NCBI GenBank assembly: GCA_029012125.1
Contig: JAQXLM010000141.1
Span: forward strand, 1 to 45,502
Reading direction: 5' to 3'
Origin: Eubacteriaceae bacterium
GTDB taxonomy: Bacteria > Bacillota > Clostridia > Peptostreptococcales > Anaerovoracaceae
Length of the DNA: 45,502 bases
The notes beneath the pieces are model-generated. The model made no database searches. It worked only from the letters and a program-made list of their open reading frames with translations, and was not told the DNA's origin. Made by a program: the position numbers and the translations under genes. Shown piece by piece: positions 7,057-17,599 of this stretch. Positions within the stretch are counted from its first letter, which is position 1, and the number at the start of each line of letters is the position of its first letter.

Positions 7057-8802
7057 ATGGGGTTTTCTTTTTCTAATTCTACAATAGAAAATATAAAAAA
7101 CCAGGTGAACATAGTTGATGTTGTAGGTCAAGTTGTTCAATTAAAACGAGCTGGATCCAATTATAAAGGCGTGTGTCCGTTTCATAACGAAAAAACACCC
7201 TCCTTTGTGGTGTCTGAAGCCAAGCAGATTTTCACCTGCTTCGGATGTGGTGCTACCGGAGACGTAATAGAGTTTGTGAAAAGGTATTATAATCTTGACT
7301 TCAGTGAGGCTGTAGAGAAGCTGGCTAACCAATACGGAATAACAATTGAGAAAAATACCCATAATGATAGTTATGAGGAGTATTACAGAGCCAATAAGTT
7401 AGCAGCACAGTTCTTTTACAGGTCATTTACTGAGAAAGCAAACAAAGGCTACGCATATATGCATGGTAGAAGTATTGCACCGGAAACTCTGAAAAAATTT
7501 GGAATCGGATACGCTGATGAACAATGGGACAGCCTTTACAATCATCTTCTTGCACAAGGTGTCGAACCGCGAATTATGGTTGAACTGGGACTGGTAAGCC
7601 GTTCCAAAAACGGAAAGTATTATGACAAATTCAGAAATCGTGTAATGTTCCCAATATTCAACACGAGCAAGCGGATTATCGGCTTTGGGGGAAGGTGCAT
7701 TAACCCGGAAGATGAACCCAAATATCTTAACTCACCTGAAAATAAGATTTTTCAGAAGAAGAATAACCTGTATGGTTTAAACTTTGCCAGACAGTCAGTG
7801 GGAAATGAAGACTACATAATACTGGTGGAAGGTTATATGGATGTTATATCCCTCTACCAGAGTGGAATAACCAATGTATCCGCATCTCTTGGAACTGCTT
7901 TAACAGAAAACCAGTCCAGACTGATCAAGCGTTATACGAAGAATGTGGTTTTGACCTATGATGCTGATAATGCAGGAAGAGCGGCTGCTTTGAGAGGAAT
8001 GGACATTCTTAAAAATGAGGGCTGCAAGGTTAAGGTTCTTCATGTCTCCGATGGAAAAGATCCGGATGAGTATATAAAGAAATACGGTAAACAGAGTTTC
8101 CTTGATCTTATTGAGAATAAAGCCCTTCCTTTTGCAGACTACAAGCTGGAGGCGGTAAAACAGGGCTTTGATTTAAACAAGGACGAAGACAGGCTCAGCT
8201 ACATGGAAAAGGCAGCGGCTATTCTAAAGGATCTGAGCCCTGTTGAGCAGGACATTTATGTCAAAAAAATATCTAAGGAAATCAAGGTTGCCGAAAGTGC
8301 AATAAGAAGAGAACTAAATGTTGATACCGGTGAGGAAAAGAGAAGATATAATCCTGTAAAAACTAATGAGGATGAAGCCAGCACCGAGATGTCACAGTTG
8401 GAGAAGACTCTTATTAAAGTAGTTTTGACAGATGAAGAGTATTTAGACAGACTTACAGAGTGGAAGGAAATCTTTGAGAGTGAATTAGGAATGAGAATAT
8501 ATGAACTCTTAAGGAAAGAATGTTATAGAAACGGCAGTATTGATCTGAAGCTGATTTTAGACAGCCTTTCTACAGGAGAGGCAAAGACTGTCGAGGAAAT
8601 AGCAGACAACATCATTCTTGGCGGTAACGAAGAGAAGGTGTTTAACGATTGTATTAACACATGGAGAAAGAAACGGTTAAACCGAGAGTTTGAACAGATA
8701 AACACACTTCTTTCCATGGCTGATGAAGAGGAAAATCAGGATCGTATTACTGAGCTTACGGTAAGGCTTATGGAAATACAAAAAGAACTGAAGCGCTTAT
8801 AG
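7057..8802 (+). CDS. dnaG: DNA primase
   Basis: A 581-residue primase that synthesises the RNA primers for DNA replication. The CHC2 zinc-binding domain is intact (C40, H43, C61, C64). The TOPRIM core shows ILVEGYMDVISLYQ and the metal-binding TYDADNAGR; YLNSPENKIFQKKNNLYGL is the usual primase signature. The C-terminal helicase-binding region is more variable. TTG at 7054 is also in frame, but ATG at 7057 has GGAGG five bases upstream. A poor promoter (TTAAAG, 17 bp, TAGAAT at 7020-7025) may drive the dnaG-rpoD operon. The arrangement dnaG-rpoD is the conserved macromolecular-synthesis operon of Firmicutes. Confidence 0.97.
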   Translation: MGFSFSNSTIENIKNQVNIVDVVGQVVQLKRAGSNYKGVCPFHNEKTPSFVVSEAKQIFTCFGCGATGDVIEFVKRYYNLDFSEAVEKLANQYGITIEKNTHNDSYEEYYRANKLAAQFFYRSFTEKANKGYAYMHGRSIAPETLKKFGIGYADEQWDSLYNHLLAQGVEPRIMVELGLVSRSKNGKYYDKFRNRVMFPIFNTSKRIIGFGGRCINPEDEPKYLNSPENKIFQKKNNLYGLNFARQSVGNEDYIILVEGYMDVISLYQSGITNVSASLGTALTENQSRLIKRYTKNVVLTYDADNAGRAAALRGMDILKNEGCKVKVLHVSDGKDPDEYIKKYGKQSFLDLIENKALPFADYKLEAVKQGFDLNKDEDRLSYMEKAAAILKDLSPVEQDIYVKKISKEIKVAESAIRRELNVDTGEEKRRYNPVKTNEDEASTEMSQLEKTLIKVVLTDEEYLDRLTEWKEIFESELGMRIYELLRKECYRNGSIDLKLILDSLSTGEAKTVEEIADNIILGGNEEKVFNDCINTWRKKRLNREFEQINTLLSMADEEENQDRITELTVRLMEIQKELKRL

Positions 8803-8811
8803 GGGGATAAA

Positions 8812-10002
8812 ATGAGCACAGAAGAAAAGAATACACTAGAATCTAATGAAAGAATGCAAGAGCAGATGACTCCTGAACAGATTAAAGATGATGTCATTGC
8901 AAAGCTTACTGAAAAGGCAAAGGCAAAGAAAAACCTTTTGACCTATGCTGATATTGCAGAATTCCTTGATGGTATAGACCTTGACAAACACATCGTTGAT
9001 GATATATACGAATCACTATTATCAAAGGATATTGAGATTGGATCAGAAACGGGTGATGACTTTGCGGCAATCCTAGACACTGAGGATGTTGATGGAAAAG
9101 ACATTGAGGACGATGGCATTGTGGTAAATGAAGCCGGCGAAATAGATATTGAGGCAACCCTGCCAAAGGGTGTAGCTGTAGATGATCCTGTCAGAATGTA
9201 TCTGAAAGAAATCGGCAAGGTATCACTGCTTAGCGCATCAGAGGAAATCGAACTGGCAAAGAGAATGGAGCAGGGTGACGAGGAAGCAAAGAAGAGACTT
9301 TGCGAAGCCAACCTGAGGCTGGTTGTCAGCATAGCTAAGAGATATGTTGGAAGAGGAATGCTTTTCCTTGACCTCATCCAGGAAGGAAATCTTGGTCTTA
9401 TCAAGGCGGTTGACAAGTTTGACTATCGTAAAGGATACAAATTCTCCACATATGCTACCTGGTGGATCAGACAGGCAATTACAAGATCAATTGCTGACCA
9501 GGCAAGAACTATCAGAATCCCTGTTCATATGGTAGAAACTATCAACAAGCTTATCAGAGTTTCAAGACAGCTTTTACAGACATACGGAAGGGAGCCACTT
9601 CCTGAGGAAATCGCTAAAGAGATGGGAATTTCAGTGGATAAGGTGAGAGAGATTCAGAAAATCGCTCAGGAACCTGTTTCTCTGGAAACTCCAATTGGTG
9701 AAGAGGAAGATAGTCACCTTGGAGATTTTATTCCTGATGACGATGTTCCGGCTCCTGCAGAAGCGGCTGCATTCTCAATGTTAAAAGATCAGCTGGTTGA
9801 AGTTCTGGATACTTTGACAGAAAGAGAGCAGAAAGTTCTGAAACTGAGATTCGGACTTGATGACGGTAGAGCAAGAACTCTTGAAGAAGTCGGTAAAGAA
9901 TTCGATGTTACAAGGGAAAGAATCAGACAGATTGAAGCCAAGGCTTTAAGAAAGCTGAGACATCCAAGCAGAAGCAAGAAACTGAAGGACTATTTGGAAT
10001 AA
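8812..10002 (+). CDS. rpoD: RNA polymerase primary sigma factor (sigma-A)
   Basis: A 396-residue group 1 sigma factor. An acidic region 1.1 occupies roughly the first 95 residues. Region 1.2 ([16 protein letters not shown]), region 2 ([42 protein letters not shown]), region 3 ([13 protein letters not shown]) and region 4 ([42 protein letters not shown]) follow in order and are complete. It directs RNA polymerase to the TTGACA/TATAAT-type promoters found in this window. The gene begins nine bases after dnaG with a purine-rich site. It is also the partner holoenzyme of the 6S RNA proposed near 18500. Confidence 0.98.
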   Translation: MSTEEKNTLESNERMQEQMTPEQIKDDVIAKLTEKAKAKKNLLTYADIAEFLDGIDLDKHIVDDIYESLLSKDIEIGSETGDDFAAILDTEDVDGKDIEDDGIVVNEAGEIDIEATLPKGVAVDDPVRMYLKEIGKVSLLSASEEIELAKRMEQGDEEAKKRLCEANLRLVVSIAKRYVGRGMLFLDLIQEGNLGLIKAVDKFDYRKGYKFSTYATWWIRQAITRSIADQARTIRIPVHMVETINKLIRVSRQLLQTYGREPLPEEIAKEMGISVDKVREIQKIAQEPVSLETPIGEEEDSHLGDFIPDDDVPAPAEAAAFSMLKDQLVEVLDTLTEREQKVLKLRFGLDDGRARTLEEVGKEFDVTRERIRQIEAKALRKLRHPSRSKKLKDYLE

Positions 10003-10017
10003 TTCGGAGATAATGCT

Positions 10018-10719
10018 ATGAAGCTAAGCGATAGATTACAACTTATTGCTGATGAAATCAATTACGGAGAAACCATGGCCGACGTTGGGACCGACCATGG
10101 TTTTTTGCCTTTATATCTGTTGGAATCGGGGAAATGTCCCCATGTAATAATGGCAGATATAAGCAGTGGTTCATTAGCAAAGGCAAATGAGAACTGCAAG
10201 CTTGCAGGACCGGGAAAAACCTACGATCTGAGACTGGGCGACGGAATAGACGTTCTGGAAGACGGAGAGGTGGATGTAGTTGTCATTGCCGGCATGGGCG
10301 GATTGCTCATAAGGGATATTCTTGACTGGAATGTTCAGAAAAGCCGCTCCATCAGGCGTTATATATTCCAGCCAAGGAATAAGGTGGGTGTTCTGAGATA
10401 CTGGCTGAAGTCAAACGGCTTTGAAATTGTTAAGGAGAGCCTTGTAAGAGAGGGTAAATACATCTGTGAGGTTCTTACAGTAGAAAGCGGTTCGGCCGTA
10501 TGCGGAGATATTGAATATACTGCGGAATTTGACTATCCTGACACACTTCTGGAATGGAAAAATCCATTAACCGGAGAGTATCTGCACACAAAGCTGAAGC
10601 TTGAGGAGGATATACTGAACAATATATTGGAAAACAGCACTAATCCTGATGCTGAAGCAAGCAAGGCTCAGGATAAAGTAAAAAGAATTCATTACCTGCT
10701 GGAAGCACTGGAGAAATAG
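10018..10719 (+). CDS. trmK: tRNA (adenine22-N1)-methyltransferase TrmK
   Basis: A 233-residue SAM-dependent methyltransferase that forms m1A22 in the D-arm of tRNAs, chiefly tRNA-Ser and tRNA-Tyr in Bacillus. Family features are the SAM-binding ADVGTDHGFLP (residues 21-31), ADISSGSLAKA and VIAGMGGLLIRDIL. The C-terminal helical part begins after about residue 160. The order rpoD-trmK-nif3-like corresponds to sigA-yqfN-yqfO of B. subtilis. A 9-bp hairpin with a T-tract lies within codons 18-30 and could reduce read-through from rpoD. Confidence 0.93.
   Translation: MKLSDRLQLIADEINYGETMADVGTDHGFLPLYLLESGKCPHVIMADISSGSLAKANENCKLAGPGKTYDLRLGDGIDVLEDGEVDVVVIAGMGGLLIRDILDWNVQKSRSIRRYIFQPRNKVGVLRYWLKSNGFEIVKESLVREGKYICEVLTVESGSAVCGDIEYTAEFDYPDTLLEWKNPLTGEYLHTKLKLEEDILNNILENSTNPDAEASKAQDKVKRIHYLLEALEK
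10070..10106 (+). promoter_or_regulatory. Terminator-like hairpin inside the start of trmK
   Basis: AAACCATGG (10070-10078) pairs perfectly with CCATGGTTT (10095-10103) around a 16-base loop and is followed directly by TTT, giving six T in all. It lies 52-88 bases into trmK, so it would act as an attenuator between rpoD and its downstream genes if it functions at all. Confidence 0.4.
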
Positions 10720-10720
10720 T

Positions 10721-11497
10721 ATGAAAAAAAGAGATTTAGTAAAAGTTATCCAATCTTTCTGTCCGGATTATCTGGCTGAGGAATGGGACAACTGCGGATT
10801 CCAAATTGATAACGATAGAGAAGATGTAGACAGGATACTGGTAGCATTGGAGATTACGGATGATGTAATTTCAGAAGCACTGGAAAACAAGGCAGATATG
10901 ATAATTACCCATCATCCTATGCTGTTCCTGCCAATTCGCAATATCGATGTAAAAACCATTCCGGGCAGCTATATATCAAAGCTGATAAAGGGAGGAATAT
11001 CGGTTTATTCATGCCATACGTCCTTTGATAAAGCTGAGAACGGAAACAATGATTACATAGGGAGAATACTGGATCTGGAAAATGTCAGACCTTTTGATAA
11101 GGATAACGGTTTCTGCAGAAAAGGGGAAACACCTTTTGAAACCACCTTTGCGGAGTTTGTATACCAGGTAGCAGATGCATTTCAGATAGACGAAAAGCAT
11201 TTTCGGTATGTTGGTGATAAGAAGCGAATAATAAACTCTATTGGATGGTGCAGTGGAAGCGGAGCTGAATTTATCGACGATGCGGTGAGAGAAGGCTGTG
11301 ATTTGTATATTACCGGAGATTTAAAATATCATGATGCTGTGGCCGCAAAGGAAAAGGGAATCTGCGTTCTGGATGCCGGTCATTACGGAACTGAGAAGAT
11401 ATTTGTGGAGAATATGGCAGAGCTTCTACAGTGCAGATTGAGAGATGAAAAGGTTGAAATAATCCAATCAATTATAGACATTAATCCGTTTTTATGA
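10721..11497 (+). CDS. Nif3-like dinuclear metal centre protein (YqfO family)
   Basis: A 258-residue member of the Nif3/DUF34 family, often misannotated as GTP cyclohydrolase I type 2. Expected metal ligands are visible: the adjacent histidines of ITHHPMLF, SCHTSFDKAENG, and the C-terminal DAGHYGTEKIF with His and Glu. Lys/Arg-poor LAEEWDNCGFQI near the N-terminus is typical. The protein lacks the PII-like domain inserted in the 370-residue Bacillus YqfO. The molecular function is not established; a metal-dependent hydrolase or metal-handling role has been proposed. It starts one base after trmK stops. Its last 25 bases contain the promoter of the RNase P RNA gene. Confidence 0.9.
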   Translation: MKKRDLVKVIQSFCPDYLAEEWDNCGFQIDNDREDVDRILVALEITDDVISEALENKADMIITHHPMLFLPIRNIDVKTIPGSYISKLIKGGISVYSCHTSFDKAENGNNDYIGRILDLENVRPFDKDNGFCRKGETPFETTFAEFVYQVADAFQIDEKHFRYVGDKKRIINSIGWCSGSGAEFIDDAVREGCDLYITGDLKYHDAVAAKEKGICVLDAGHYGTEKIFVENMAELLQCRLRDEKVEIIQSIIDINPFL

Positions 11498-11503
11498 TAA
11501 AAT
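11475..11503 (+). promoter_or_regulatory. Promoter of rnpB
   Basis: TAGACA (11475-11480), a 17-bp spacer and TAAAAT (11498-11503), each one mismatch from consensus. The expected start at about 11509-11511 coincides with the 5' end of the RNase P RNA. The -35 element lies inside the nif3-like coding sequence. Confidence 0.72.
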
Positions 11504-11506
11504 AAC

Positions 11507-11863
11507 AAAGTTATGGGTAAGCCAGACAATCGCGTGCTTTTGCATGAGGAAAGTCCGGGCTCCACAGGGCGAGGATGCCGGATAACGTCCGGCGTAGGTA
11601 ACTATAGGGAAAGTGCAACAGAAACATTCCGCCGAAACGGGTAATGCCGTGGTAAGGTTGAAATGGTGAGGTAAGAGCTCACCGGCGTTATGGAGACATG
11701 ACGGCCGTGTAAACCCCATCCGGAGCAAGGTCAAAAGTGGGCGTGAAAGGTGGCTGCCCGTCACTGCCCGGTATGGTAGACCGCAAGAGCGTGCAGTAAT
11801 GTTACGCCATAGATAGATGATTGTCTAATACAGAACCCGGCTTACAGGTTTGCCCATAACTTT
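11507..11863 (+). ncRNA. rnpB: RNase P RNA, bacterial type A
   Basis: The catalytic RNA that trims the 5' leader from precursor tRNAs. Diagnostic conserved segments are GAGGAAAGTCCGGGC near the 5' end, the ACAGAAA element, GGTAAGGTTGAAA, GTAAACCCC, GGAGCAAGGTC and the 3' AGAACCCGGCTTACAGG. The ends pair to form helix P1: AAAGTTATGGG at the 5' end with CCCATAACTTT at the 3' end. Spacing and the presence of the P12-type hairpin GAGGTAAGAGCTC suggest the ancestral A type, not the Bacillus B type, though I did not fold it fully. Total length is about 357 nt. P1 followed by TTTAT may assist termination. Confidence 0.96.
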
Positions 11864-11908
11864 ATAAACAATACGAGTAATAACTATAAGACGAGGAGAA
11901 GAGATTTT

Positions 11909-13285
11909 ATGACAGAGGAGAAATTAGAGATTACTCCTGACAATGGAATTACTGAGAACAAGATGGGGGTCGCTCCCATTGGCAGACTTCTTGCTTCCAT
12001 GGCATGGCCCGCAATTCTGTCCATGACTATTCTTGCGTTATATAATGTTGTTGACAGCGTTTTCGTTTCAATGGTAAGTCCTAAAGCACTTACGGCAGTA
12101 TCAATCGTTGCACCGTTGCAGATGCTGATTGTGTCCCTTGGTGTCGGAAGTGGTGTAGGAGTTAATTCGTTGATTGCAAGAAGACTTGGGGCAAAACGAT
12201 TTGAAGAGGCAAATAAGGCAGCCGGAACCAGTTTTAAAATTGCGGCTTTCAATTACTTGATTTTTTTGCTGGTAGGAATTTTCATCGCAAGACCTTTTAT
12301 GAGTGCTTATACTGAAGATGCCGAAGTATTTGCATGGGGTCTTGATTATCTGAAAATTGTAACCATGGGCAGTCTGTTTGTTATGATTTCAATGCAGTTG
12401 GAGAAGGTGCTCCAGGCTACCGGTAACATGATTGGTCCGATGATAGTAAGCTTATCCGGTGCAATTGTAAATCTGATACTTGACCCTTTTCTGATTTTCG
12501 GATTGTTTGGACTGCCGAAAATGGGTGTCGCAGGTGCAGGACTGGCAACAGTAATAGGTCAGGCAGTGGGCATGTGTGTTGCCCTTTATCTGATTAAATC
12601 AAGGGAACATGATGTAGAAGTAAGAATTAATGAAGAATTAGACTGGAAAATTATAAAGGATATATACGCTGTAGGATTACCATCAATAATCATGCAGTCT
12701 ATAGGCTCGATAATGCTGTTCGGATATAATGCAATTCTTGCAGGTTCTGCTGCAGCAGTAGCTGTTCTGGGTGTATATTTCAAACTTCAATCCTTTGTAT
12801 TTATGCCGGTTTTCGGCTTAAATCAGGGTGCAATGCCTATTATGGGCTATAATTTCGGTGCAAGAAGCAAGAAAAGACTTATGCAGACCTACAAGTATGG
12901 ACTCTGCTCGGCAATTGTCATCATGTCCTTTGGATTGCTGATATTCCAGACATGTCCCGGATTGCTGTTAAAACTATTTAACGCAGATAAAGAAATGCTG
13001 GAAATCGGGATACCGGCGTTAAGACTTATAAGCCTCTGCTTTATACCTGCAGCCTTTGGCATTATGACATCAACCCTGTTCCAGGGAATAGGACACGGCG
13101 TACTGAGCCTGATTGGTTCTTTTTTACGCCAGCTCGTCGGAATTCTGCCTATAGCATATCTGCTTTACAATTACGCAGGGGTTACTGCTTCATGGGCATC
13201 ATTCCCGCTTGCAGAGATAATAGGTCTGATCTATTCAGCCGCTTTATTGACCTTTATTTACAAAAAAGAAATCAAAAACTTATAA
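11909..13285 (+). CDS. MATE family multidrug/cation exporter
   Basis: A 458-residue polytopic membrane protein with two repeats of about six helices. It contains motifs of the NorM/VmrA-type clostridial MATE proteins: PIGRLLASMAWPAILSMTILALYNVVDSVFV, GVGVNSLIARRLGA in the first half and GLNQGAMPIMGYNFGA in the second. MATE proteins expel cationic drugs or metabolites using a Na+ or H+ gradient. The N-terminal 20 residues are polar and cytosolic. A GAGGAGAA site precedes the ATG. Substrate cannot be read from sequence. It is flanked by rnpB and the giant activase, without a local regulator, so it is unlikely to be a locally induced pump. Confidence 0.92.
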   Translation: MTEEKLEITPDNGITENKMGVAPIGRLLASMAWPAILSMTILALYNVVDSVFVSMVSPKALTAVSIVAPLQMLIVSLGVGSGVGVNSLIARRLGAKRFEEANKAAGTSFKIAAFNYLIFLLVGIFIARPFMSAYTEDAEVFAWGLDYLKIVTMGSLFVMISMQLEKVLQATGNMIGPMIVSLSGAIVNLILDPFLIFGLFGLPKMGVAGAGLATVIGQAVGMCVALYLIKSREHDVEVRINEELDWKIIKDIYAVGLPSIIMQSIGSIMLFGYNAILAGSAAAVAVLGVYFKLQSFVFMPVFGLNQGAMPIMGYNFGARSKKRLMQTYKYGLCSAIVIMSFGLLIFQTCPGLLLKLFNADKEMLEIGIPALRLISLCFIPAAFGIMTSTLFQGIGHGVLSLIGSFLRQLVGILPIAYLLYNYAGVTASWASFPLAEIIGLIYSAALLTFIYKKEIKNL

Positions 13286-13319
13286 ACTAATATTTTAACA
13301 ATTGATTAGAGGTATTCGC

Positions 13320-16300
13320 ATGAAATTAGGAATAGACATAGGTTCAACAACTGTAAAACTTGTCCTTCTCGACGAAGAGGGCAAAGTGGCATATTCCAAA
13401 TATGAAAGACATATGTCAAATGTTTTTGAAAAAGTGGAAGAACTAATTGAAGACATGCACAGACAGTATGGTGATATGGAGTTACAGACAGTGATAACCG
13501 GATCAGGTGGACTGTCTCTTGCCAAATTGCTGGGTATTCATTTTGAGCAAGAGGTTATCGCATGCAGTAAGGCTGTGGAAACTCTTATACCGGAAACAGA
13601 GGTTGCAATTGAACTTGGCGGAGAAGACGCCAAGATAACCTTCTACGGTTCTACAATTGAACAGAGAATGAACGGCACATGTGCAGGCGGAACAGGTGCG
13701 TTTATAGACCAGATGGCAGTTCTGCTTAATACTGATGCAGCCGGACTTAATGAAGCAGCAAAGAATGTTAAAATGATCTACCCTATTGCTGCTCGATGTG
13801 GTGTATTTGCTAAAACAGACATACAGCCATTGATTAATGACGGTGTTTCTATTGAGGACTTATCTGCATCTATATTCCAGGCTGTAGTAAATCAGACTAT
13901 AAGTGGACTGGCATGTGGACATACGATTAAAGGAAAAGTGGCATTTCTGGGTGGACCTCTTACATTCCTTTCGGAATTGAGAAAGCGTTTTATCGAAACT
14001 CTTGAGCTTACTCCGGACAATGTAATATTTCCTGAGGATTCCAAATTTTTCGTTGCTATCGGAGCTGCCATGCTGGCTGATAATAAAGAGTCTGTTTCTC
14101 TGGAAACCATATACCGCCGAATGAAAGATGCGGATCAGACTCAGCTTTCAGATACCAAGTTTATTGAACCGTTATTTAGAAACAGACAGGAATATGACGC
14201 TTTCATTACAAGACATAATCGTGATAAGGTGAAGCGCAGAGATATATCAAAGGTTAAAGGTGCTACATATCTGGGTATAGACGCAGGATCTACCACTACT
14301 AAGGCAACTCTTATAGACCAGGATGGTTATCTTGTTTATTCATTCTACAGGAGTAACGAAGGAAATCCTCTTGAAGTGGTAAGAACCATGCTGAAAGATC
14401 TTTACAGCTTACTTCCTAAGCAGGCATTCATCGCTAACACATGTGTAACCGGCTATGGTGAAGGTCTGATAAAGGCTGCATTTAAAGCTGACATGGGTGA
14501 AATCGAAACGATGGCCCATTATAAAGGTGCAGAATTCTTCTTACCGGGTGTAGAGTTTATACTTGACATCGGTGGACAGGACATGAAATGCATGAAGATT
14601 AAGGATAATGCAATATACAACATTATGCTTAATGAAGCATGTTCCTCAGGCTGTGGATCATTCCTTGAAACTTACGCAAAATCAGTAAATCTTGATACAG
14701 ATGCCTTTGCCGAAGAAGCTTTGTTTTCTGAGAATCCTGTAGATCTGGGAACAAGATGTACCGTATTCATGAACTCCAAGGTTAAGCAGGCCCAGAAAGA
14801 AGGGGCTACAATAGGTGATATTTCCGCAGGTCTTTCATACTCAGTAATTAAGAATGCATTGTACAAGGTTATAAAACTGAGAAATCCTGAAGAAGCGGGA
14901 GAAAAAATCGTGGTTCAGGGTGGAACCTTTATGAACAATGCTGTTCTGCGTAGTATAGAAAAGATAATCGGAAAGGAAGTAGTCAGACCGGATATCGCCG
15001 GATTAATGGGGGCTTACGGATGTGCTTTAATAGCCAAGGAAAACTATGTGGAGGATTCCCAAAGCTCCATACTGACCAGAGACCAGCTGAACGATTTCAA
15101 GGTGAAACATTCAAACGGAAGATGTAAAGGCTGTGAAAACAGATGCATTCTTACCATCAATAAGTTTGCAGACGGTTCTCGCTTTATTACAGGTAATCGC
15201 TGTGAGAAGGGAGCCGGCGGAGCCGATCATGCCAATAAACTTCCAAACCTGTATGATTATAAGTTCAAAAGACTATTCGGATACAAGCCTTTATCAGACT
15301 TTGATGCAATAAGAGGTACAGTGGGAATTCCTAGAGTACTTAACATGTATGAAGATTATCCGTTCTGGTTTACTTTGTTTACAGAACTGAAATTCAGGGT
15401 TGAACTCTCACCGGTTTCCAACAAAATAATGTACGAGAAGGGAATGGATACCATTTCCTCAGATACTGCTTGTTATCCCGCAAAGCTTGTTCACGGACAT
15501 ATCAAGGCACTGGTTGACAACGGTGTGAAATGGATATTCTACCCTTGCATAAACTATGAGAGAATAGAGGATCCATCAGCACCAAATCACTATAACTGTC
15601 CTATTGTTGCTACTTACCCTGAAGTAATCGCTAATAACATGGACGATGTTTTCGCAGAAAATGAGGTTAGATTTTCTCATCCGTTCCTGCCTTATGATAA
15701 CGATTTGAGACTTGCCGAAAGACTAGCGGAGGAGTTTAGATATTTACATATATCTAAAGAAGAAATCGTATCTGCTGTTTCCGTGGCTCGTAAAGAGCAG
15801 AAAAGATATAAAGCTGATGTGAAAAAACAGGGAGAATATGCACTTAAATATGCAAAATCTCACGGCAAGAAGTGCATTGTCCTGTCAGGACGACCATATC
15901 ACGTTGATCCTGAAATAAATCACGGTATTGATAAGCTGATTACTTCATTTGACCTTGTAGTGTTATCTGAGGATTCAATCCAGCACATGGGTCAGCTTGA
16001 AAGGCCTTTAAGAGTTCTTGATCAGTGGGTTTACCATTCAAGGCTATACAAGGCTGCAAGCTTTGTTGGTGAGAGAAACGATGTTGAGCTTATACAGCTT
16101 AACTCATTCGGATGTGGTCTCGATGCCGTTACAACAGACCAGGTTGAGGAAATCTGTAACGCAAACAACAAGCTGTACACTGTTCTGAAAATAGACGAGG
16201 GATCCAATCTTGGAGCTGCTAAAATAAGAATAAGATCACTGAAAGCTGCAATGGATGAACGTGAAAAGAACGGAGTAGTGGCTAATCCATCTCATAAGCC

Positions 16301-17540
16301 ATATGAAAGAAAGCTTTTCACCGAAGAAATGCGTAAAGGTTACAACATTCTGGTTCCTCAGATGTCACCGATCCATTTCTCATATCTTGAGCCAGCCATG
16401 AGAGCATGTGGATACAACGCGGTACTGCTTCCACCGGTAGATAAAAACTCGGTAGAGGAAGGTCTGCGTTACATAAACAATGATGCATGCTACCCAACTA
16501 TCGTTACACTGGGACAGATTATTTCCGCTCTTAAGTCGGGAGAGTATGACCTGGACAAGACAGCGGTATTCATGTCACAGACAGGTGGAGGATGCAGAGC
16601 AAGTAATTACGTCGCACTTTTGAGAAAAGCTCTAAAGGATCTGGATATGGAGCAGGTGCCGGTAATTTCCTTTAACATCGTGGGACTGGAAAAGAATCCG
16701 GGATTTAAAATAACTCCAAAAATGGGAGTAAGACTTGTCGTCGGTGCCGTATATGGCGATCTGGTAATGAGAATTCTTTACGCAACCAGACCGTATGAGA
16801 AGATACCGGGAACCTGTCAGGCTATTCTTGACAGATATCATGATAGAATAATAGACAATATCATTCATTTCAATCGAAAGAAATATGCTGAAATTATCAG
16901 CCAGCTTGTATCTGAATTTGACAGTGTTGAAAGGATTGACGTAAAGAAACCTAAGGTTGGTGTAGTAGGAGAGATTCTTGTTAAATACCATCCTAATGCC
17001 AACAACGACATCGTTGGAATTATCGAAAACGAAGGCGGAGAGGCGGTTGTACTTGAGCTGATTGACTTCTTCCTTTACGGAATGTACAACAAGCGATTCA
17101 ACTATGAAAAGCTTTCAGGAACATACAAGGAGATGAAACTCAACGGCATTGCAATCAAAGCAATCGAATGGCTGCGTAAACCTATGAGAAAAGCCCTTCG
17201 CGAAAGCATTCACTTTACTGAACCGGCATACATAGAAGAAACTGCAGAAGCAGCATCAACTATTACTTCGGTTGGAAACCAGTGTGGTGAAGGCTGGCTT
17301 CTGACAGGGGAAATGATCGAGCTGGTTCACAATGGCGTAGAAAACATTGTATGTCTGCAGCCGTTTGCATGTCTTCCAAACCATGTAACCGGTAAGGGTA
17401 TGATGAAAGCTATTCGAAAGCTAAATCCAAAGGCAAATATTGCAGCTATTGACTATGATCCGGGTGCAAGTGATGTTAACCAGCTGAATAGAATTAAGCT
17501 GATGATGGCAACTGCACACAAGAACATGGTTGAAAAGTAA
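13320..17540 (+). CDS. Giant acyl-CoA dehydratase activase (two BcrAD/BadF ASKHA domains plus DUF2229/HgdB-like)
   Basis: A 1406-residue protein. Residues 1-270 and about 316-590 are two ASKHA ATPase domains of the 2-hydroxyacyl-CoA dehydratase activator family, each with a phosphate loop ([20 protein letters not shown]). Each carries a cysteine pair 39 residues apart, C121/C160 and C441/C480, the spacing of the [4Fe-4S]-bridging cysteines in HgdC. A cysteine-rich linker (about 600-640) follows, then a DUF2229 region starting at [16 protein letters not shown] and an HgdB-like C-terminal part with several cysteines. It may use ATP hydrolysis to drive low-potential electron transfer, but the substrate is unknown and no dehydratase genes are nearby. 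The ORF is open to a TTG at 13302; the ATG at 13320 has the better AGAGGT site. Confidence 0.9.
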   Translation: MKLGIDIGSTTVKLVLLDEEGKVAYSKYERHMSNVFEKVEELIEDMHRQYGDMELQTVITGSGGLSLAKLLGIHFEQEVIACSKAVETLIPETEVAIELGGEDAKITFYGSTIEQRMNGTCAGGTGAFIDQMAVLLNTDAAGLNEAAKNVKMIYPIAARCGVFAKTDIQPLINDGVSIEDLSASIFQAVVNQTISGLACGHTIKGKVAFLGGPLTFLSELRKRFIETLELTPDNVIFPEDSKFFVAIGAAMLADNKESVSLETIYRRMKDADQTQLSDTKFIEPLFRNRQEYDAFITRHNRDKVKRRDISKVKGATYLGIDAGSTTTKATLIDQDGYLVYSFYRSNEGNPLEVVRTMLKDLYSLLPKQAFIANTCVTGYGEGLIKAAFKADMGEIETMAHYKGAEFFLPGVEFILDIGGQDMKCMKIKDNAIYNIMLNEACSSGCGSFLETYAKSVNLDTDAFAEEALFSENPVDLGTRCTVFMNSKVKQAQKEGATIGDISAGLSYSVIKNALYKVIKLRNPEEAGEKIVVQGGTFMNNAVLRSIEKIIGKEVVRPDIAGLMGAYGCALIAKENYVEDSQSSILTRDQLNDFKVKHSNGRCKGCENRCILTINKFADGSRFITGNRCEKGAGGADHANKLPNLYDYKFKRLFGYKPLSDFDAIRGTVGIPRVLNMYEDYPFWFTLFTELKFRVELSPVSNKIMYEKGMDTISSDTACYPAKLVHGHIKALVDNGVKWIFYPCINYERIEDPSAPNHYNCPIVATYPEVIANNMDDVFAENEVRFSHPFLPYDNDLRLAERLAEEFRYLHISKEEIVSAVSVARKEQKRYKADVKKQGEYALKYAKSHGKKCIVLSGRPYHVDPEINHGIDKLITSFDLVVLSEDSIQHMGQLERPLRVLDQWVYHSRLYKAASFVGERNDVELIQLNSFGCGLDAVTTDQVEEICNANNKLYTVLKIDEGSNLGAAKIRIRSLKAAMDEREKNGVVANPSHKPYERKLFTEEMRKGYNILVPQMSPIHFSYLEPAMRACGYNAVLLPPVDKNSVEEGLRYINNDACYPTIVTLGQIISALKSGEYDLDKTAVFMSQTGGGCRASNYVALLRKALKDLDMEQVPVISFNIVGLEKNPGFKITPKMGVRLVVGAVYGDLVMRILYATRPYEKIPGTCQAILDRYHDRIIDNIIHFNRKKYAEIISQLVSEFDSVERIDVKKPKVGVVGEILVKYHPNANNDIVGIIENEGGEAVVLELIDFFLYGMYNKRFNYEKLSGTYKEMKLNGIAIKAIEWLRKPMRKALRESIHFTEPAYIEETAEAASTITSVGNQCGEGWLLTGEMIELVHNGVENIVCLQPFACLPNHVTGKGMMKAIRKLNPKANIAAIDYDPGASDVNQLNRIKLMMATAHKNMVEK

Positions 17541-17558
17541 AAAAGGTTGTAGTATAAT
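17530..17558 (+). promoter_or_regulatory. Promoter of yebC
   Basis: TTGAAA (17530-17535), 17-bp spacer, perfect TATAAT (17553-17558). The -35 element overlaps the last codons of the activase gene; transcription would begin near 17565, 35 bp before the start codon. Confidence 0.82.
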
Positions 17559-17599
17559 ACAAAAGTTAAAAACAATTTAAAGGATAAGGAGGTGTCTCC

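Noticed and set aside
8906..9416. Minus-strand open frames (86 and 157 codons) opposite rpoD
   Set aside because: Ser/Leu-rich or Gln/His-rich translations typical of the reverse complement of an acidic coding region; no ribosome-binding sites.
11492..11764. Minus-strand 90-codon frame across rnpB
   Set aside because: Lies wholly over the RNase P RNA, whose conserved RNA sequence explains the lack of stops.
17586..17599. GGAG/CTCC mini-hairpin over the yebC ribosome-binding site
   Set aside because: Only four base pairs with a four-base loop; too weak to claim regulation.
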